Shown: piece after piece, positions 8,751 through 18,765 of the stretch
How the letters are laid out: the number at the start of each line of letters is the position of its first letter
How positions within the stretch are numbered: the stretch's first letter is position 1
Source: Enterococcus asini ATCC 700915
Lineage (GTDB): Bacteria; Bacillota; Bacilli; Lactobacillales; Enterococcaceae
NCBI RefSeq assembly: GCF_000407365.1
Contig: NZ_ASVU01000001.1
Span: 839,501-903,500 of the forward strand
Reading direction: 5' to 3'
DNA length: 64,000 nucleotides
Position numbers and translations under genes: made by a program
The notes under the pieces: model-generated
What the model was told of the DNA's origin: nothing
The model's input: only the letters and a program-made list of their open reading frames with translations
Databases searched by the model: none

Positions 8751-11598
8751 TATAGAGTTGGTGAAAAAAGCACTTTACAAAGGATTCATCGATAAGAGTA
8801 TTGAAGGATCAAAGCTTGATCCGAAATTTATTGTAAATCAGCCTGAAAAGAAAGATTTCTTCTTGAATGTACTTCAAGAAGAAATTGATGAGTGTCGAAC
8901 CTTTACATTTTCTGTGGCATTCGTCACACAGGATGGACTAAATGCATTAAAATCACATTTTTCGGATTTAGCAGATCGTGGAATAGAGGGGCGGTTATTA
9001 ACTTCTACGTATTTAGGGTTTAATGATCCTTATGTTTTTTATTCACTACTAGAAATTCCTAATCTAGAAGTCCGTATTTCTCAGAAAAATGGGTTTCATT
9101 CCAAAGGCTATTTATTTGAACATGAGGATTATCAGTCTTTTGTTATCGGTAGTTCCAATCTGACAATGAATGCTTTAAAACTGAATTATGAATGGAATAT
9201 TTTGCTTACCACTAGAGATCATGGAGAGATCATTTCTGATATTCGAAAACACTTAGAAGAAGAGTGGGTCCAAGCTGTTCCTTTGACTAAGCAATGGATT
9301 GCCAGCTATGAGCAGGAGTATAAACCACGGCCCAAAGTAGAGTCAGTGTCATTATTAACAGAGACTGATGTGATGGAAAAGAAAAGTTATATCTATCCAA
9401 ATAAGATGCAGAAACTTGCTTTAGAAAATTTGAAAGAACTACGAGAAAGCGGTGCCAAAAAAGGACTAATCATTTCTGCTACAGGAACTGGAAAGACCTA
9501 TTTAGCTGGTCTTGATGTAGCGCAGGTAAAGCCTAAACACATGTTGTTTATTGTTCACCGCGAGCAAATCTTGAATAAAGCAAAAGAGTCCTTTCAAAGA
9601 ATTCTAGGAGGACCGGATAGCGATTATGGTGTTTTGTCTGGAACATCCAAAGAGCTTCAGGCAAAGTATTTATTTGCAACAATTCAAAGTATTTCAAGGG
9701 ATAAAAACTTACAGCAATTCTCACGTGAAGCATTTGACTACGTGTTAATCGACGAGGTGCATAAGGCGGGAGCTGATTCCTATCTAAAGGTCCTCGACTA
9801 TTTTGCTCCAAAGTTTCTTTTAGGCATGACGGCAACACCAGAACGAACGGATAATTTTAATATCTATGAGCTATTTGATTACAATATTGCCTATGAGATT
9901 CGTTTACAAGAGGCATTGGAAGAAGATTTACTGTGTCCATTTCATTATTTTGGTGTTACTGATTATGAAACAATTACCGAATCAACCGAGTTGAAATATT
10001 TAGCAAATACCGAACGTGCGCGGTTTTTGTTGAAAAAAATTAACTACTATGGTTGCTCTCGCAATGATCCCAAAGCTTTGGTATTTTGTAGTCGTAAAGA
10101 AGAAGCTCAGAAGCTATGTCAGCTGTTCAACGAGCAAGATGCCAAATCAGCTTATTTGACCGGTGATCATAGCATAGAAGAAAGAGAGCGGGTTGTGGAA
10201 CAACTGGAGAATGGGGAAATTCAGTATATCTTCACAGTCGATATTTTTAATGAAGGGATCGATATCCCGAAAATTAATCAGGTAATTATGTTGCGTAACA
10301 CACAATCGAGCATCATTTTCATTCAACAATTAGGTCGTGGTCTGCGAAAAGATCCATCGAAAGATTTTGTGACAATTATTGATTTTATTGGTAACTATCA
10401 AAATAACTATATGATTCCCATGGCTTTATCAGGAGACATTACTCGTAATAAAAATAATCTTCGAAAAGATACTTTTGATACTACTTATATCACTGGACCA
10501 TCATCAGTGAATTTTGAAATAATCGCAAAAGAACGGATTTATCAATCGATTGATGCTGTAAAACTTGATGATGTTAAATCCTTAAGAGAAATTTTTAAAA
10601 ATCTCAAAAATCGTATTAACAGAGTTCCTTATTTGAAAGATTTTCTAGAACATGGTGTAGTGGATCCATCAATCATTGCGACTAAATACTGTTCGTATTA
10701 TGATTTCTTGGTAAAAATGAATGAAAACGAAGGAACAATCACACCAGAAGAAAATAAGCAGTTGATGTTTATGTCAAGGGAATTGTTGCCGGGGATGCGA
10801 CGGCATGAGCTAATCCTATTAAAAGCATTACTAAACAAACCAGTAATAACAACGACAGATTTTCAGGAATTATTATTGGATGAAGGGCTAAATTCCGATA
10901 CTCCAACGATCCTGTCTGCTTTGCGTACCTTATCGTTAGAGTTTTATACAGGGAGCAGTAGGAAGAACTACTCTGGAGCGGAGCTGATTAGCTACCATGA
11001 TAAAAAAATTTTTCGCAGTACAGCTTTTGAACGAGCACTGAAAAATAGTTACTACGCTTTTCTGATAAATGATTTGCTCGGGGCTGCGCTGATAAAAAAT
11101 GCCGAATATGAAACTGAGCAACCATTGACATTATATAGAAAGTACCGCAGAAGAGATGTCTTACGATTATTGAATTGGCAAGAACAGATGGTTGATCAAA
11201 ATATTGGTGGCTATACGTATAAGGATGGAAAGTTTGTCATCTTCATGACCTTAGAAAAAGGCGAGAACTTCAAAGGAGCAAGGATGGCCTATGAAGATAC
11301 AATAATAGACCCGCAACACATTCTCTACTACACGAAATCACCTAGGACGATCAATTCTCCAGAAGTAAAAATATTACTCGAACCGGCTGACTGGGAAATT
11401 TACATGTTCATCAAAAAATCAGATGATGAGGGAACAGATTTCTATTTTATGGGAACTGTCAATCCAATTCGAGAAACGATTCATGAGCTTATGAAACCAA
11501 CTCAAGATGGTACGAAGCGTAGTGTTGTAGAAGCTGAGTTTCTTTTAGAGCACCCATTGGATTCTAAATTTTATCGTTATTTGATTGGTATTCAGTAG
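8743..11598 (+). CDS. PLD-nuclease/superfamily 2 helicase fusion (DUF3427-type)
   Basis: 951 residues. The N-terminal third is a phospholipase-D-like domain with one HKD-type motif (HSKGYLFE near residue 119, followed by IGSSNLTMNA). The SF2 helicase core has Walker A ATGTGKT (about 246-252), DEVH box (about 337), GMTATPER and motif VI QQLGRGLRKD. The C-terminal third resembles the DUF3427 extension found on such proteins. It overlaps an upstream NUDIX gene, a pairing seen in many bacteria and suspected, but not proven here, to be defensive or DNA-repair related. It ends at a strong terminator. Confidence 0.87.
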   Translation: MTDIELVKKALYKGFIDKSIEGSKLDPKFIVNQPEKKDFFLNVLQEEIDECRTFTFSVAFVTQDGLNALKSHFSDLADRGIEGRLLTSTYLGFNDPYVFYSLLEIPNLEVRISQKNGFHSKGYLFEHEDYQSFVIGSSNLTMNALKLNYEWNILLTTRDHGEIISDIRKHLEEEWVQAVPLTKQWIASYEQEYKPRPKVESVSLLTETDVMEKKSYIYPNKMQKLALENLKELRESGAKKGLIISATGTGKTYLAGLDVAQVKPKHMLFIVHREQILNKAKESFQRILGGPDSDYGVLSGTSKELQAKYLFATIQSISRDKNLQQFSREAFDYVLIDEVHKAGADSYLKVLDYFAPKFLLGMTATPERTDNFNIYELFDYNIAYEIRLQEALEEDLLCPFHYFGVTDYETITESTELKYLANTERARFLLKKINYYGCSRNDPKALVFCSRKEEAQKLCQLFNEQDAKSAYLTGDHSIEERERVVEQLENGEIQYIFTVDIFNEGIDIPKINQVIMLRNTQSSIIFIQQLGRGLRKDPSKDFVTIIDFIGNYQNNYMIPMALSGDITRNKNNLRKDTFDTTYITGPSSVNFEIIAKERIYQSIDAVKLDDVKSLREIFKNLKNRINRVPYLKDFLEHGVVDPSIIATKYCSYYDFLVKMNENEGTITPEENKQLMFMSRELLPGMRRHELILLKALLNKPVITTTDFQELLLDEGLNSDTPTILSALRTLSLEFYTGSSRKNYSGAELISYHDKKIFRSTAFERALKNSYYAFLINDLLGAALIKNAEYETEQPLTLYRKYRRRDVLRLLNWQEQMVDQNIGGYTYKDGKFVIFMTLEKGENFKGARMAYEDTIIDPQHILYYTKSPRTINSPEVKILLEPADWEIYMFIKKSDDEGTDFYFMGTVNPIRETIHELMKPTQDGTKRSVVEAEFLLEHPLDSKFYRYLIGIQ

Positions 11599-11604
11599 AC
11601 GAAA

Positions 11605-11646
11605 AAAGGCTTAGTTACTCTTGATTGAGTAACTAAGCCTTTTTTG
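11605..11646. terminator. Bidirectional terminator after the helicase
   Basis: Fifteen-base perfect stem (AAGGCTTAGTTACTC and its complement) with a 6-nt loop and T-run. It separates the helicase (+) from the small converging gene (-). Confidence 0.9.
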
Positions 11647-11889
11647 TTATTCCAAGTAAGTTACTGCTTCGTGAAGCCGTTCTAGCAATTCAAAGTACTC
11701 TTTCTCCAAGCCTTCTTCATAGAAAATTTTTTGATCAGTTGTTTCTAAGATGCTGGTTGCAGCTGCGAATAGTAAATCCTGATGATATACAGCCATCTTT
11801 GACATGCCACTAATTTCCATACTGATTGTTTTACTATCGTCTTCAATGTCTCCGGTTGTTACTCTTACAAAAGATTGTTTTGCCTCCAT
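11647..11889 (-). CDS. Hypothetical 80-residue protein
   Basis: An acidic soluble protein with no recognised motif, beginning MEAKQSFVRVTTG. The start is ATG 11889: a perfect AGGAGG lies 6 nt upstream, whereas the in-frame ATG at 11895 touches that site directly and is not usable. The C-terminal half is predicted helical (LEKEYFELLERLHEAVTYLE). It sits between the helicase and the malolactic locus on the opposite strand. No function is proposed. Confidence 0.65.
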   Translation of the reverse strand: MEAKQSFVRVTTGDIEDDSKTISMEISGMSKMAVYHQDLLFAAATSILETTDQKIFYEEGLEKEYFELLERLHEAVTYLE

Positions 11890-11996
11890 ATTCATCCTCC
11901 TAAGATTAATCTGGTATTGTATTTATTAATCAAGATAAGATACGGAAATCAGAGCAAGATAATTGAAGAAGATAATTTTTAATCGATGTATAACAC

Positions 11997-12034
11997 CCCC
12001 CCACACCAAGCTACCTTGCAGCTCGGTGTGGGGG
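11997..12034 (-). terminator. GC-rich hairpin downstream of mleR
   Basis: CCCCACACC...GGTGTGGGG with an inner AGCT/AGCT pair. There is no clear T-run on either side, so termination is only a possibility. Confidence 0.4.
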
Positions 12035-12040
12035 CATTAA

Positions 12041-12937
12041 CTAACTATCCAAGTCTTCCATAAAAACTCTTCGAATCAATTCCGTAAAGCTTTTGTGCAG
12101 GGGTGTGGATATCTCGGCGCTTCTTTGCACCATGGAAATGTAAAAAAGGGGTTGATTATCATCAATCAGATCAATGGCCAAGAGATTGTCTTCCGGTTGG
12201 ATGGCGATTTCTGTTAGAAAGCCAATACCGACACCGTCTTTAATCATACTTTTTAAAATTTGCAAGTCGTCACTTTGATAGACCACATGAGGTTCAAAAC
12301 CACTGGCGGCCGTGAGTTGTTGAAAAGCATAGAGATGGACGTAACGCTCACTTAAGAGTACGAAATTTTCATCGAGTAAATCGCGAAACGCTACTTGAGT
12401 TTTCGAGGCTAACGGGTGATTTTTCGCCACAATGATTTGGAATTTCTTTTCTTTTAGCAGTTCGGATTTTAAATCATCTTCCGTGAGGGGATTAATAGAG
12501 CCGATAATGCCAATGTCGATTTGCCCTAAGCGAATTTGTCGGAGTAGGTTCTCAGAGCCGTCACGAATGATTTTTAAATGTTGCAGAATATCTTGGTCTA
12601 ATAATTGTTTCGACAGCTTTGGAAAATAGTAATTGCCGATGATTGGCGGCAGGCCAAAGGGAATCTGTTCGGTATTAAAATGACTCATCTCTCTTTTGGC
12701 AATCCGTAATTCTCGGAGGATTTTGTTCACGTGTTAGGAAAACTGCTGGCCTGCCGGGGTTAAGCTGATATTTTTATGGGAACGATCCCTTTCTAATAAG
12801 GTCACGTTTAATTCGGTTTCTAAGCGTTTAATGGCATACGTAATCGTGGGCTGACTGACTTGGTAAAAGTCCGCAACCTTTGAAAAACTCTTTTCGTACA
12901 CCAAACGCTGATAGTATTCCAGGTCTTTTATATTCAT
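12041..12937 (-). pseudogene. mleR: LysR-type regulator MleR, broken by an in-frame TAA
   Basis: Read through, this is a full-length LysR regulator of about 298 codons. The N-terminal winged helix (MNIKDLEYYQRLVYEKSFSK, then QVSQPTITYAIKRLE) starts at ATG 12937 after GGAGG. The effector-binding domain (FGLPPIIGNYYF, IDIGIIGSINPL) follows in the same frame. A TAA at 12734-12736 (codon 68) separates them. The context TPAGQQFS-stop-HVNKILREL suggests CAA changed to TAA. A GTG at 12730 could restart the effector domain but has no ribosome site. In Lactococcus MleR activates the malolactic genes, which are divergently placed here as well. Either the copy is inactive, a suppressor acts, or the base call is wrong. 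Confidence 0.82.
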
Positions 12938-12951
12938 AATTCCTCCAAAAT

Positions 12952-13050
12952 ACATATAAATATTTTTTATCCTATCCTGAAATTTCGTTTATAGCAAATG
13001 ACTTGCTTTTTAAATGAGCACATCTTTTTTCATATAAATAATTTTTATCA
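12952..13050. promoter_or_regulatory. Two near-identical AT-rich operator candidates between mleR and mleS
   Basis: CATATAAATATTTTTTATC (from 12953) and CATATAAATAATTTTTATC (from 13031) differ at one base and are themselves imperfect dyads. One lies at the mleR start and the other just upstream of the mleS -35 region. This is the arrangement expected of a LysR activator and autoregulator. Confidence 0.5.
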
Positions 13051-13062
13051 TTCTCATTGGTT

Positions 13063-13092
13063 TTGACTATAAGATATTTAGGCGCCTATACT
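13063..13092 (+). promoter_or_regulatory. Promoter of mleS-mleP
   Basis: TTGACT (13063-13068), 18 nt, TATACT (13087-13092). The second operator candidate ends 13 nt upstream. Confidence 0.65.
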
Positions 13093-13132
13093 TGCCATCG
13101 TAATGAAGGACAAGAATTAGGAGGAAAAACAG

Positions 13133-14776
13133 ATGTTAACAGGTGCCAATTTATTAAACAATCCATTTTTAAACAAAGGAACAGCATTTACCAAGGAAGA
13201 ACGGGCGAAATATGGTTTAACTGGGATGTTGCCAGCGACAGTGCAAACCTTAGAACAACAATCCGTCCAAGCTTATGGTCAATATCTAAGCAAACCAAGT
13301 GATCTAGAAAAACGGATCTTCTTGATGAATATTTTTAATACGAACCGGACGTTATTCTACAAATTAATGGGACAACACATCGTTGAATTTATGCCAGTTG
13401 TGTATGATCCAGTGGTTGCCGATTCAATCGAACAATACAATGAAATCTTTGTAAAACCCCAAGATGCAGCTTTTCTTTCTGTAGATGCACCAGAAGATAT
13501 CAAAGCAACTTTGCAAAATGCAGCGGATGGTCGTGACATTCGTCTCATCGTTGCAACTGATGCGGAAGGGATCCTAGGTATGGGTGACTGGGGTGTCAAC
13601 GGTGTCGACATCGCGATTGGGAAATTAATGGTTTACACAGCAGCTGCCGGGATTAATCCAAATCAAGTCTTACCTGTTTCCATTGATGCTGGAACCAATA
13701 ACCAAGTATTGCTCAATGACCCCTTGTACCTAGGCAATCGCCATGAACGTCTTCAAGGGGAAGCATACATGGAATTTATCGATCAATTTGTTTCTGCTTC
13801 CACAGAACTTTTCCCTGAATTGTTGTTGCACTGGGAAGACTTTGGCCGAGGCAATGCTGCCAATATCCTAGCCAAATATCAAGATAAAATCACAACGTTC
13901 AATGACGACATCCAAGGAACAGGGATTGTTGTATTAGCCGGTGTGCTTGGAGGCTTGAATATTTCCAAAGCGGAATTAAAAGATCAAATCGTGTTAACGT
14001 ATGGTGCTGGTACAGCCGGTGTTGGGATTGCGGAAATTCTATTGGACGAAATGGTTCGTTCCGGTATTCCAGAAGCAGAAGCCCGCACACATTTCTACCA
14101 AGTGGACAAACAAGGTTTGTTGTTTGACGACATGGATGACTTAACTCCAGGCCAAACACCATTTGCTAGAAAACGGAGTGAGTTTGCTAACAGTGAAGCA
14201 TTGACTAGTTTAGAAGAAGTCGTAAAAGCAATCCACCCAACCATCATGATTGGGACTTCGACTCAACCTGGTACCTTTACCGAAAGCATCGTGAAGGAAA
14301 TGGCCGCTCATACAGAACGTCCAATTATCATGCCATTGTCCAATCCAACGAAACTAGCAGAAGCGACTGCGGAAGATTTGATCAAATGGACAGACGGCCG
14401 CGCTTTAGTAGGGACTGGGATTCCAGCCGCTGATGTGGAATACAATGGCGTTACCTATGAAATCGGGCAAGCAAACAATGCGTTAATGTACCCAGGTCTA
14501 GGCTTAGGTCTGATTGCTTCTACTGCAATGCGTGTAACGAGCCAAACAATTTCTGATGCAAGTCATGCCTTAGGTGGTATTGTTGACGTGACCAAACCAG
14601 GGGCTTCTATCTTGCCTCCAGTTTCGAAACTTAACGAATTTTCTCGGACGATTGCCGAAACAGTGGTTGCTTCCGTCTTATCTCAAAATTTAAATCGTGA
14701 ACCGATTGATGATGTGAAAACAGCAGTGGACCAAGCAAAATGGGTGCCTGAATATACTGATTTGACAGAAGCATAG
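13133..14776 (+). CDS. mleS: Malolactic enzyme (NAD-dependent, malic-enzyme family)
   Basis: 547 residues, the usual length of malolactic enzymes, which decarboxylate L-malate directly to L-lactate. Malic-enzyme signatures are present: the metal-binding segment [15 protein letters not shown] and the NAD-binding segment [17 protein letters not shown]. The catalytic region around [11 protein letters not shown]-type [11 protein letters not shown] is also seen. AGGAGG lies upstream of ATG 13133. It is followed 25 nt later by a malate transporter gene, so the unit exports lactate against malate and consumes protons. The close relative, NAD-malic enzyme, cannot be fully excluded by eye, but length and context favour MleS. 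Confidence 0.87.
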   Translation: MLTGANLLNNPFLNKGTAFTKEERAKYGLTGMLPATVQTLEQQSVQAYGQYLSKPSDLEKRIFLMNIFNTNRTLFYKLMGQHIVEFMPVVYDPVVADSIEQYNEIFVKPQDAAFLSVDAPEDIKATLQNAADGRDIRLIVATDAEGILGMGDWGVNGVDIAIGKLMVYTAAAGINPNQVLPVSIDAGTNNQVLLNDPLYLGNRHERLQGEAYMEFIDQFVSASTELFPELLLHWEDFGRGNAANILAKYQDKITTFNDDIQGTGIVVLAGVLGGLNISKAELKDQIVLTYGAGTAGVGIAEILLDEMVRSGIPEAEARTHFYQVDKQGLLFDDMDDLTPGQTPFARKRSEFANSEALTSLEEVVKAIHPTIMIGTSTQPGTFTESIVKEMAAHTERPIIMPLSNPTKLAEATAEDLIKWTDGRALVGTGIPAADVEYNGVTYEIGQANNALMYPGLGLGLIASTAMRVTSQTISDASHALGGIVDVTKPGASILPPVSKLNEFSRTIAETVVASVLSQNLNREPIDDVKTAVDQAKWVPEYTDLTEA

Positions 14777-14801
14777 GCCGATTCGTGAAAGGATAAGGAA
14801 A

Positions 14802-16109
14802 ATGAAAAATGATGTAAAAACGACTAAGAGAAGTGGCTGGTTTTGGGAAACCAAAATCAGCGGTATCTCTTTGCCGTTGTATCTCGTGATTGTGGCGATT
14901 TTAATCGTCGTCATTGCATTAGGAAAATTACCAACAAGTATGATGGGTCCGATTGCCGTATTGGTAATCTTGGGTAATTTGTTCCATTACATGGGGACGA
15001 AAATCCCTATTGTAAAAGATTATTTAGGCGGTGGCTCCGTCTTTGCGATTTTTGCTTCGGCAGCCATTGCAACCTTTGGAATTTTACCAAAAGAAGTGGT
15101 GGACTCCACCAAAACGTTTGTTTCAGATATGGGCTTTTTAGACTTCTATATTGCAGCCTTGATTGCCGGTGCGATTTTAGGGATGAATCGTGACTTGCTG
15201 ATTAAAGCCTCTGTTCGTTTTATCCCAGTAGCCTTAATCTCCATGGTTGCATCCTTTTTAGCCGTTGGTTTAGTGGGGATGCTGATTGGAAATGGCTTTG
15301 GAAATTCTGTCTTGTACGTTTCCTTACCAGCCATGGCCGGAGGTGTTGGTGCCGGGGCTGTGCCACTTTCAAGTATCTATGGTAGCTTCCTGCATACTGA
15401 TGCGGCAGATGTCATCTCTCGCTTGATTCCTGCCACAGCCATGACCAATGTCTTAGCCATTATCGGTGCTGCTTTAACCGCGCGGATTGGTCAATCAGGA
15501 AATAAACTAAACGGCCATGGTGAAATGATGGCCAAGGGTGATTTAGGCGATACGAAGAGTGAACCTGTAAAACCCAATATCCAACAAATGGGTGTTGGTT
15601 TAATGGTGGCCCTAGCCTTCTTTATGCTAGGTCAAATCGGCAATTACTTTATACCAAAAATTCACGCTTATGCCTTTATCATTATTTTCGTTGTCATCTG
15701 TAAAGTCGGCAACTTACTACCAAAGTATTATGAAGATGCGGCAACGATGTTTAATCAATTGATCGTGAAAAACTTGACGGCTGCTGTTTTGGCAGGTATC
15801 GGGATTGCCTTGTTAAACTTAAACGTGCTGGCTGATGCCTTTACTTGGCAATTTGTGGTATTGTGCTTGACAAGTGTCGTTACGATTTCTGTCGTAGCGG
15901 GATTTGTGGGCAAACTATTCGGGTTATATCCTGTAGAAGCCGCAATTACGGCTGGCTTCTGTAATAACTCCATGGGTGGTACCGGTAATGTTGCGGTACT
16001 GAGTGCTGCAGACCGGATGAACTTAATCGCCTTTGCGCAAATGGGCAATCGTCTCGGTGGCGCTCTCGTCTTAATCTTATCTGGCTTTTTGATCCAACTT
16101 TTTTCATAG
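14802..16109 (+). CDS. mleP: 2-hydroxycarboxylate transporter (malate permease)
   Basis: 435 residues and about 11 membrane helices. The two re-entrant loop signatures of the 2HCT family are present: MAGGVGAGAVPLSSIYG in the N-terminal half and CNNSMGGTGNVAVLSAA in the C-terminal half, each with the GGxG motif. In the malolactic pathway this carrier exchanges malate for lactate and generates membrane potential. The gene is 25 nt behind mleS, with GGATAAGGA upstream, and ends at a terminator. CitP- or CimH-type citrate transport is the alternative, but neighbours favour malate. Confidence 0.88.
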   Translation: MKNDVKTTKRSGWFWETKISGISLPLYLVIVAILIVVIALGKLPTSMMGPIAVLVILGNLFHYMGTKIPIVKDYLGGGSVFAIFASAAIATFGILPKEVVDSTKTFVSDMGFLDFYIAALIAGAILGMNRDLLIKASVRFIPVALISMVASFLAVGLVGMLIGNGFGNSVLYVSLPAMAGGVGAGAVPLSSIYGSFLHTDAADVISRLIPATAMTNVLAIIGAALTARIGQSGNKLNGHGEMMAKGDLGDTKSEPVKPNIQQMGVGLMVALAFFMLGQIGNYFIPKIHAYAFIIIFVVICKVGNLLPKYYEDAATMFNQLIVKNLTAAVLAGIGIALLNLNVLADAFTWQFVVLCLTSVVTISVVAGFVGKLFGLYPVEAAITAGFCNNSMGGTGNVAVLSAADRMNLIAFAQMGNRLGGALVLILSGFLIQLFS

Positions 16110-16115
16110 TATTTA

Positions 16116-16149
16116 AAAAGACACCACGGTATTTTGCTGTGGTGTCTTT
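16116..16149 (+). terminator. Terminator after mleP
   Basis: AAAGACACCAC...GTGGTGTCTTT stem with a flanking A-run and T-rich 3' arm. Confidence 0.75.
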
Positions 16150-16287
16150 GGTGTATGGTTTGGGCTGCGTCGTAAACTTTCGTTGATTTAAAAGTGGAAA
16201 CAGATAATAATGAGTAGAAGAGATTGTGATAAAGAAAAAAATGACGTATAAAAGAGTTTTGTAGTTATTTATACTCAGGAGGCAAAC

Positions 16288-17532
16288 ATGAAAGCTGAAA
16301 TCATTGCAGTAGGTACGGAAATATTATTAGGACAGATTACCAATACGAACGCCACGTTTTTATCGGAAGAATTGGCGGGGATGGGATTTGACGTCTATCA
16401 TCACAGCGTTGTGGGAGACAATGGCGGGCGCCTGCAGGAAATTTTGGAAGTGGCCGATGCGCGCAGTGAGCTCGTGGTGCTTTGCGGAGGTTTAGGACCG
16501 ACGACGGATGATTTGACGAAAGATGTGGTGGCGGAATTTGTCGGGGAAGCGCTGGTGGAAGACGGTCCCGGGTTACAAAAACTCCAAGAATTCTTTGCGA
16601 AAGCTCACCGTCAGATGACGCCAAATAATTTGCGTCAGGTCCTGGTGTTTGAGCATGGGGAGTCATTGCCCAATGATACGGGGCTGGCGATTGGGATTTT
16701 TTATCAGAAACCTCAAGGCACCGCGTATCTTTTGTTACCAGGACCTCCTAGTGAGTTGAAGCCGATGTTTCTTCGGTATGCTAAGGAGTTACTCGCTAAG
16801 AAAATGCCTCAACAGGAGCGTCTATTGTCACGGGTTTTGCGTTTTTATGGCATCGGGGAGTCGCGTTTGGTGACGGAATTGGCGGATTTGATTGACGAGC
16901 AGACGAATCCCACGATTGCCCCTTACGCTAAGCCGAATGAGGTGACCGTGCGTTTGACGGTGAAGTGTCAGGATGAAGCGACAGGTGCAGCTCTTTTGGA
17001 TCAGACGGAGGAGGCGATAATCAATCGCGTGGGCGAGTATTTTTACGGCTACGGAGAGGAAACAACTTTAGAAGAAGTCGTCGTTTCTTTGCTAAAGGCA
17101 CAGGGTAAGTCGATTACCGCGGCTGAGAGTCTGACTGCGGGGCAGTTTCAAAGTGTCTTAGGAAATGTTTCCGGCGTATCTGCCGTCTTTCCAGGGGGCT
17201 TTGTGACCTATTCTCCGGAAGCCAAAGAGCAATTCTTAGGCATTGCCCCAGAATTGATTGACCAGTTCGGTACGGTCAGTCAAGAGTGTGCCGAGGCCAT
17301 GGCGACGGCTGCGCGGGCCAAAGCGCAGACAGATTATGCGTTAAGCTTTACCGGAGTGGCGGGACCGGATGCGCTGGAAGGTCAACCATCTGGAACGGTG
17401 TGGATTGCTCTAGCGACGGTGTCAGGGGTCACAAGCCATCAATATCACTTTACCCGAGATCGGGCCTACGTTCGTCACAGCGCCGTGATGGCGGGCTTGG
17501 ACTTGTTGCGTCGGGCATTATTGGCTGAATAG
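16288..17532 (+). CDS. cinA: Competence/damage-inducible protein CinA
   Basis: 414 residues. The N-terminal molybdopterin-binding-like domain ([20 protein letters not shown], then [12 protein letters not shown]) hydrolyses ADP-ribose in homologues. The C-terminal CinA domain ([17 protein letters not shown], then SFTGVAGPD) is the nicotinamide-mononucleotide deamidase. The roles are pyridine nucleotide recycling and, in streptococci, bringing RecA to the membrane during transformation. It starts at ATG 16288 after CAGGAGG and precedes recA by 132 nt, the conserved Firmicute order. Confidence 0.94.
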   Translation: MKAEIIAVGTEILLGQITNTNATFLSEELAGMGFDVYHHSVVGDNGGRLQEILEVADARSELVVLCGGLGPTTDDLTKDVVAEFVGEALVEDGPGLQKLQEFFAKAHRQMTPNNLRQVLVFEHGESLPNDTGLAIGIFYQKPQGTAYLLLPGPPSELKPMFLRYAKELLAKKMPQQERLLSRVLRFYGIGESRLVTELADLIDEQTNPTIAPYAKPNEVTVRLTVKCQDEATGAALLDQTEEAIINRVGEYFYGYGEETTLEEVVVSLLKAQGKSITAAESLTAGQFQSVLGNVSGVSAVFPGGFVTYSPEAKEQFLGIAPELIDQFGTVSQECAEAMATAARAKAQTDYALSFTGVAGPDALEGQPSGTVWIALATVSGVTSHQYHFTRDRAYVRHSAVMAGLDLLRRALLAE

Positions 17533-17559
17533 TCAGGGATTAAGTTTTCTAAAGAAATG

Positions 17560-17573
17560 CGAAAATATGTTCG
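17560..17573. promoter_or_regulatory. LexA (SOS) box of recA
   Basis: CGAAAATATGTTCG matches the Gram-positive consensus CGAACnnnnGTTCG with one mismatch, and extends to a GC...GC dyad. It lies immediately upstream of the recA -35 element. Confidence 0.8.
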
Positions 17574-17580
17574 CTTTTTC

Positions 17581-17609
17581 TTGCTTTTTTAGTGAGGAAA
17601 AGCTATCAT
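17581..17609 (+). promoter_or_regulatory. recA promoter
   Basis: TTGCTT (17581-17586), 17 nt, TATCAT (17604-17609). The LexA box ends 7 nt upstream, so repressor binding would block polymerase. Confidence 0.65.
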
Positions 17610-17664
17610 GAGAGTACATTAAAATGACTTCATGGCGAATGCTTGAAAATAAGGAGGCCATCCA

Positions 17665-18711
17665 GTGGCAGATGATCGTAAGACAGCCTTAGATGCTGCA
17701 TTAAAGAAAATTGAAAAGAATTACGGTAAAGGTGCCGTAATGAAATTAGGGGAAAAGATCGACCAACAAATCGCCGTTATTCCAAGTGGCTCATTAGCCC
17801 TTGACGTGGCGCTAGGTGTCGGTGGCTATCCTCGTGGACGGATTATCGAAGTTTATGGACCAGAAAGTTCTGGTAAAACCACGGTGGCACTCCACGCCAT
17901 TGCGGAAGTACAAAAATCCGGTGGGACCGCAGCCTTTATCGATGCGGAACACGCGCTGGATCCTTTGTATGCCCAAAAACTTGGGGTCGATATCGATGAA
18001 TTGCTCTTGTCTCAACCAGACACTGGGGAACAAGGACTCGAAATCGCGGATGCACTGGTTTCCAGTGGTGCCGTAGATATCGTCGTAGTGGACTCGGTAG
18101 CGGCTTTAGTACCTCGTGCCGAAATCGAAGGGGAAATGGGGGATTCTCACATGGGCTTGCAAGCTCGTTTGATGTCCCAAGCTTTGCGGAAATTGTCCGG
18201 TTCGATTAACAAGACCAAGACGATTGCCATCTTCATCAACCAAATCCGTGAAAAAATCGGGGTTATGTTTGGGAATCCAGAAACCACTCCTGGGGGACGG
18301 GCGTTGAAGTTCTACGCAACGATTCGTTTGGAAGTTCGCCGGGCGGAACAATTGAAATCTGGTACGGATATCATTGGGAACCGGACGAAGATCAAAGTCG
18401 TAAAAAATAAAGTAGCGCCACCATTTAAATTGGCGGAAGTGGATATTATGTACGGCCAAGGGATTTCCCAAGAAGGGGAGCTTTTGGACATGGCGGTGGA
18501 CAAAGACATCGTGGACAAGAGTGGCGCTTGGTACGCGTATAAGGGCGATCGTATCGGCCAAGGCCGGGATAATGCTAAGAACTATATGAAAGAACATCCT
18601 GAGATGAAAGCTGAAATCAACCAATTGGTGCGAGCGGCTTATGGTATCGGGGATGAAGAAGAAGTCGTGGCTGTGGAAGGCCAAGAAGAATTGCCTTTAA
18701 CTGACGAATAA
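17665..18711 (+). CDS. recA: Recombinase RecA
   Basis: 348 residues from GTG 17665 after AAGGAGG. Walker A is GPESSGKTT, Walker B is [14 protein letters not shown], the L1/L2 DNA-binding loops include [18 protein letters not shown] and GNPETTPGG, and the C-terminal tail is acidic. RecA forms the ATP-dependent filament for strand exchange and triggers LexA self-cleavage. The promoter carries a LexA box, indicating SOS autoregulation. It is transcribed alone and ends at the hairpin at 18723. Confidence 0.98.
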   Translation: MADDRKTALDAALKKIEKNYGKGAVMKLGEKIDQQIAVIPSGSLALDVALGVGGYPRGRIIEVYGPESSGKTTVALHAIAEVQKSGGTAAFIDAEHALDPLYAQKLGVDIDELLLSQPDTGEQGLEIADALVSSGAVDIVVVDSVAALVPRAEIEGEMGDSHMGLQARLMSQALRKLSGSINKTKTIAIFINQIREKIGVMFGNPETTPGGRALKFYATIRLEVRRAEQLKSGTDIIGNRTKIKVVKNKVAPPFKLAEVDIMYGQGISQEGELLDMAVDKDIVDKSGAWYAYKGDRIGQGRDNAKNYMKEHPEMKAEINQLVRAAYGIGDEEEVVAVEGQEELPLTDE

Positions 18712-18722
18712 GAAACACAAAC

Positions 18723-18756
18723 AAAGGACTGCAATCAATTTGATTGCGGTCCTTTT
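18723..18756 (+). terminator. Terminator after recA
   Basis: Stem AAAGGACTGCAATCAA with complementary TTGATTGCGGTCCTTT (one G-U pair), ending in a T-rich arm. Confidence 0.85.
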
Positions 18757-18765
18757 CATGAGGCG

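Noticed and set aside
8343-11598. Complete restriction-modification system
   Set aside because: The helicase resembles a type III Res subunit in part, but no methyltransferase or specificity gene is adjacent.
12041-12730. Separate gene for the MleR effector domain starting at GTG 12730
   Set aside because: No ribosome site, and it is in frame with the upstream DNA-binding half, so it is better described as one gene with a nonsense codon.
18106-18684. 192-residue minus-strand frame inside recA
   Set aside because: Shadow frame of a highly conserved gene; no ribosome site or known motif.
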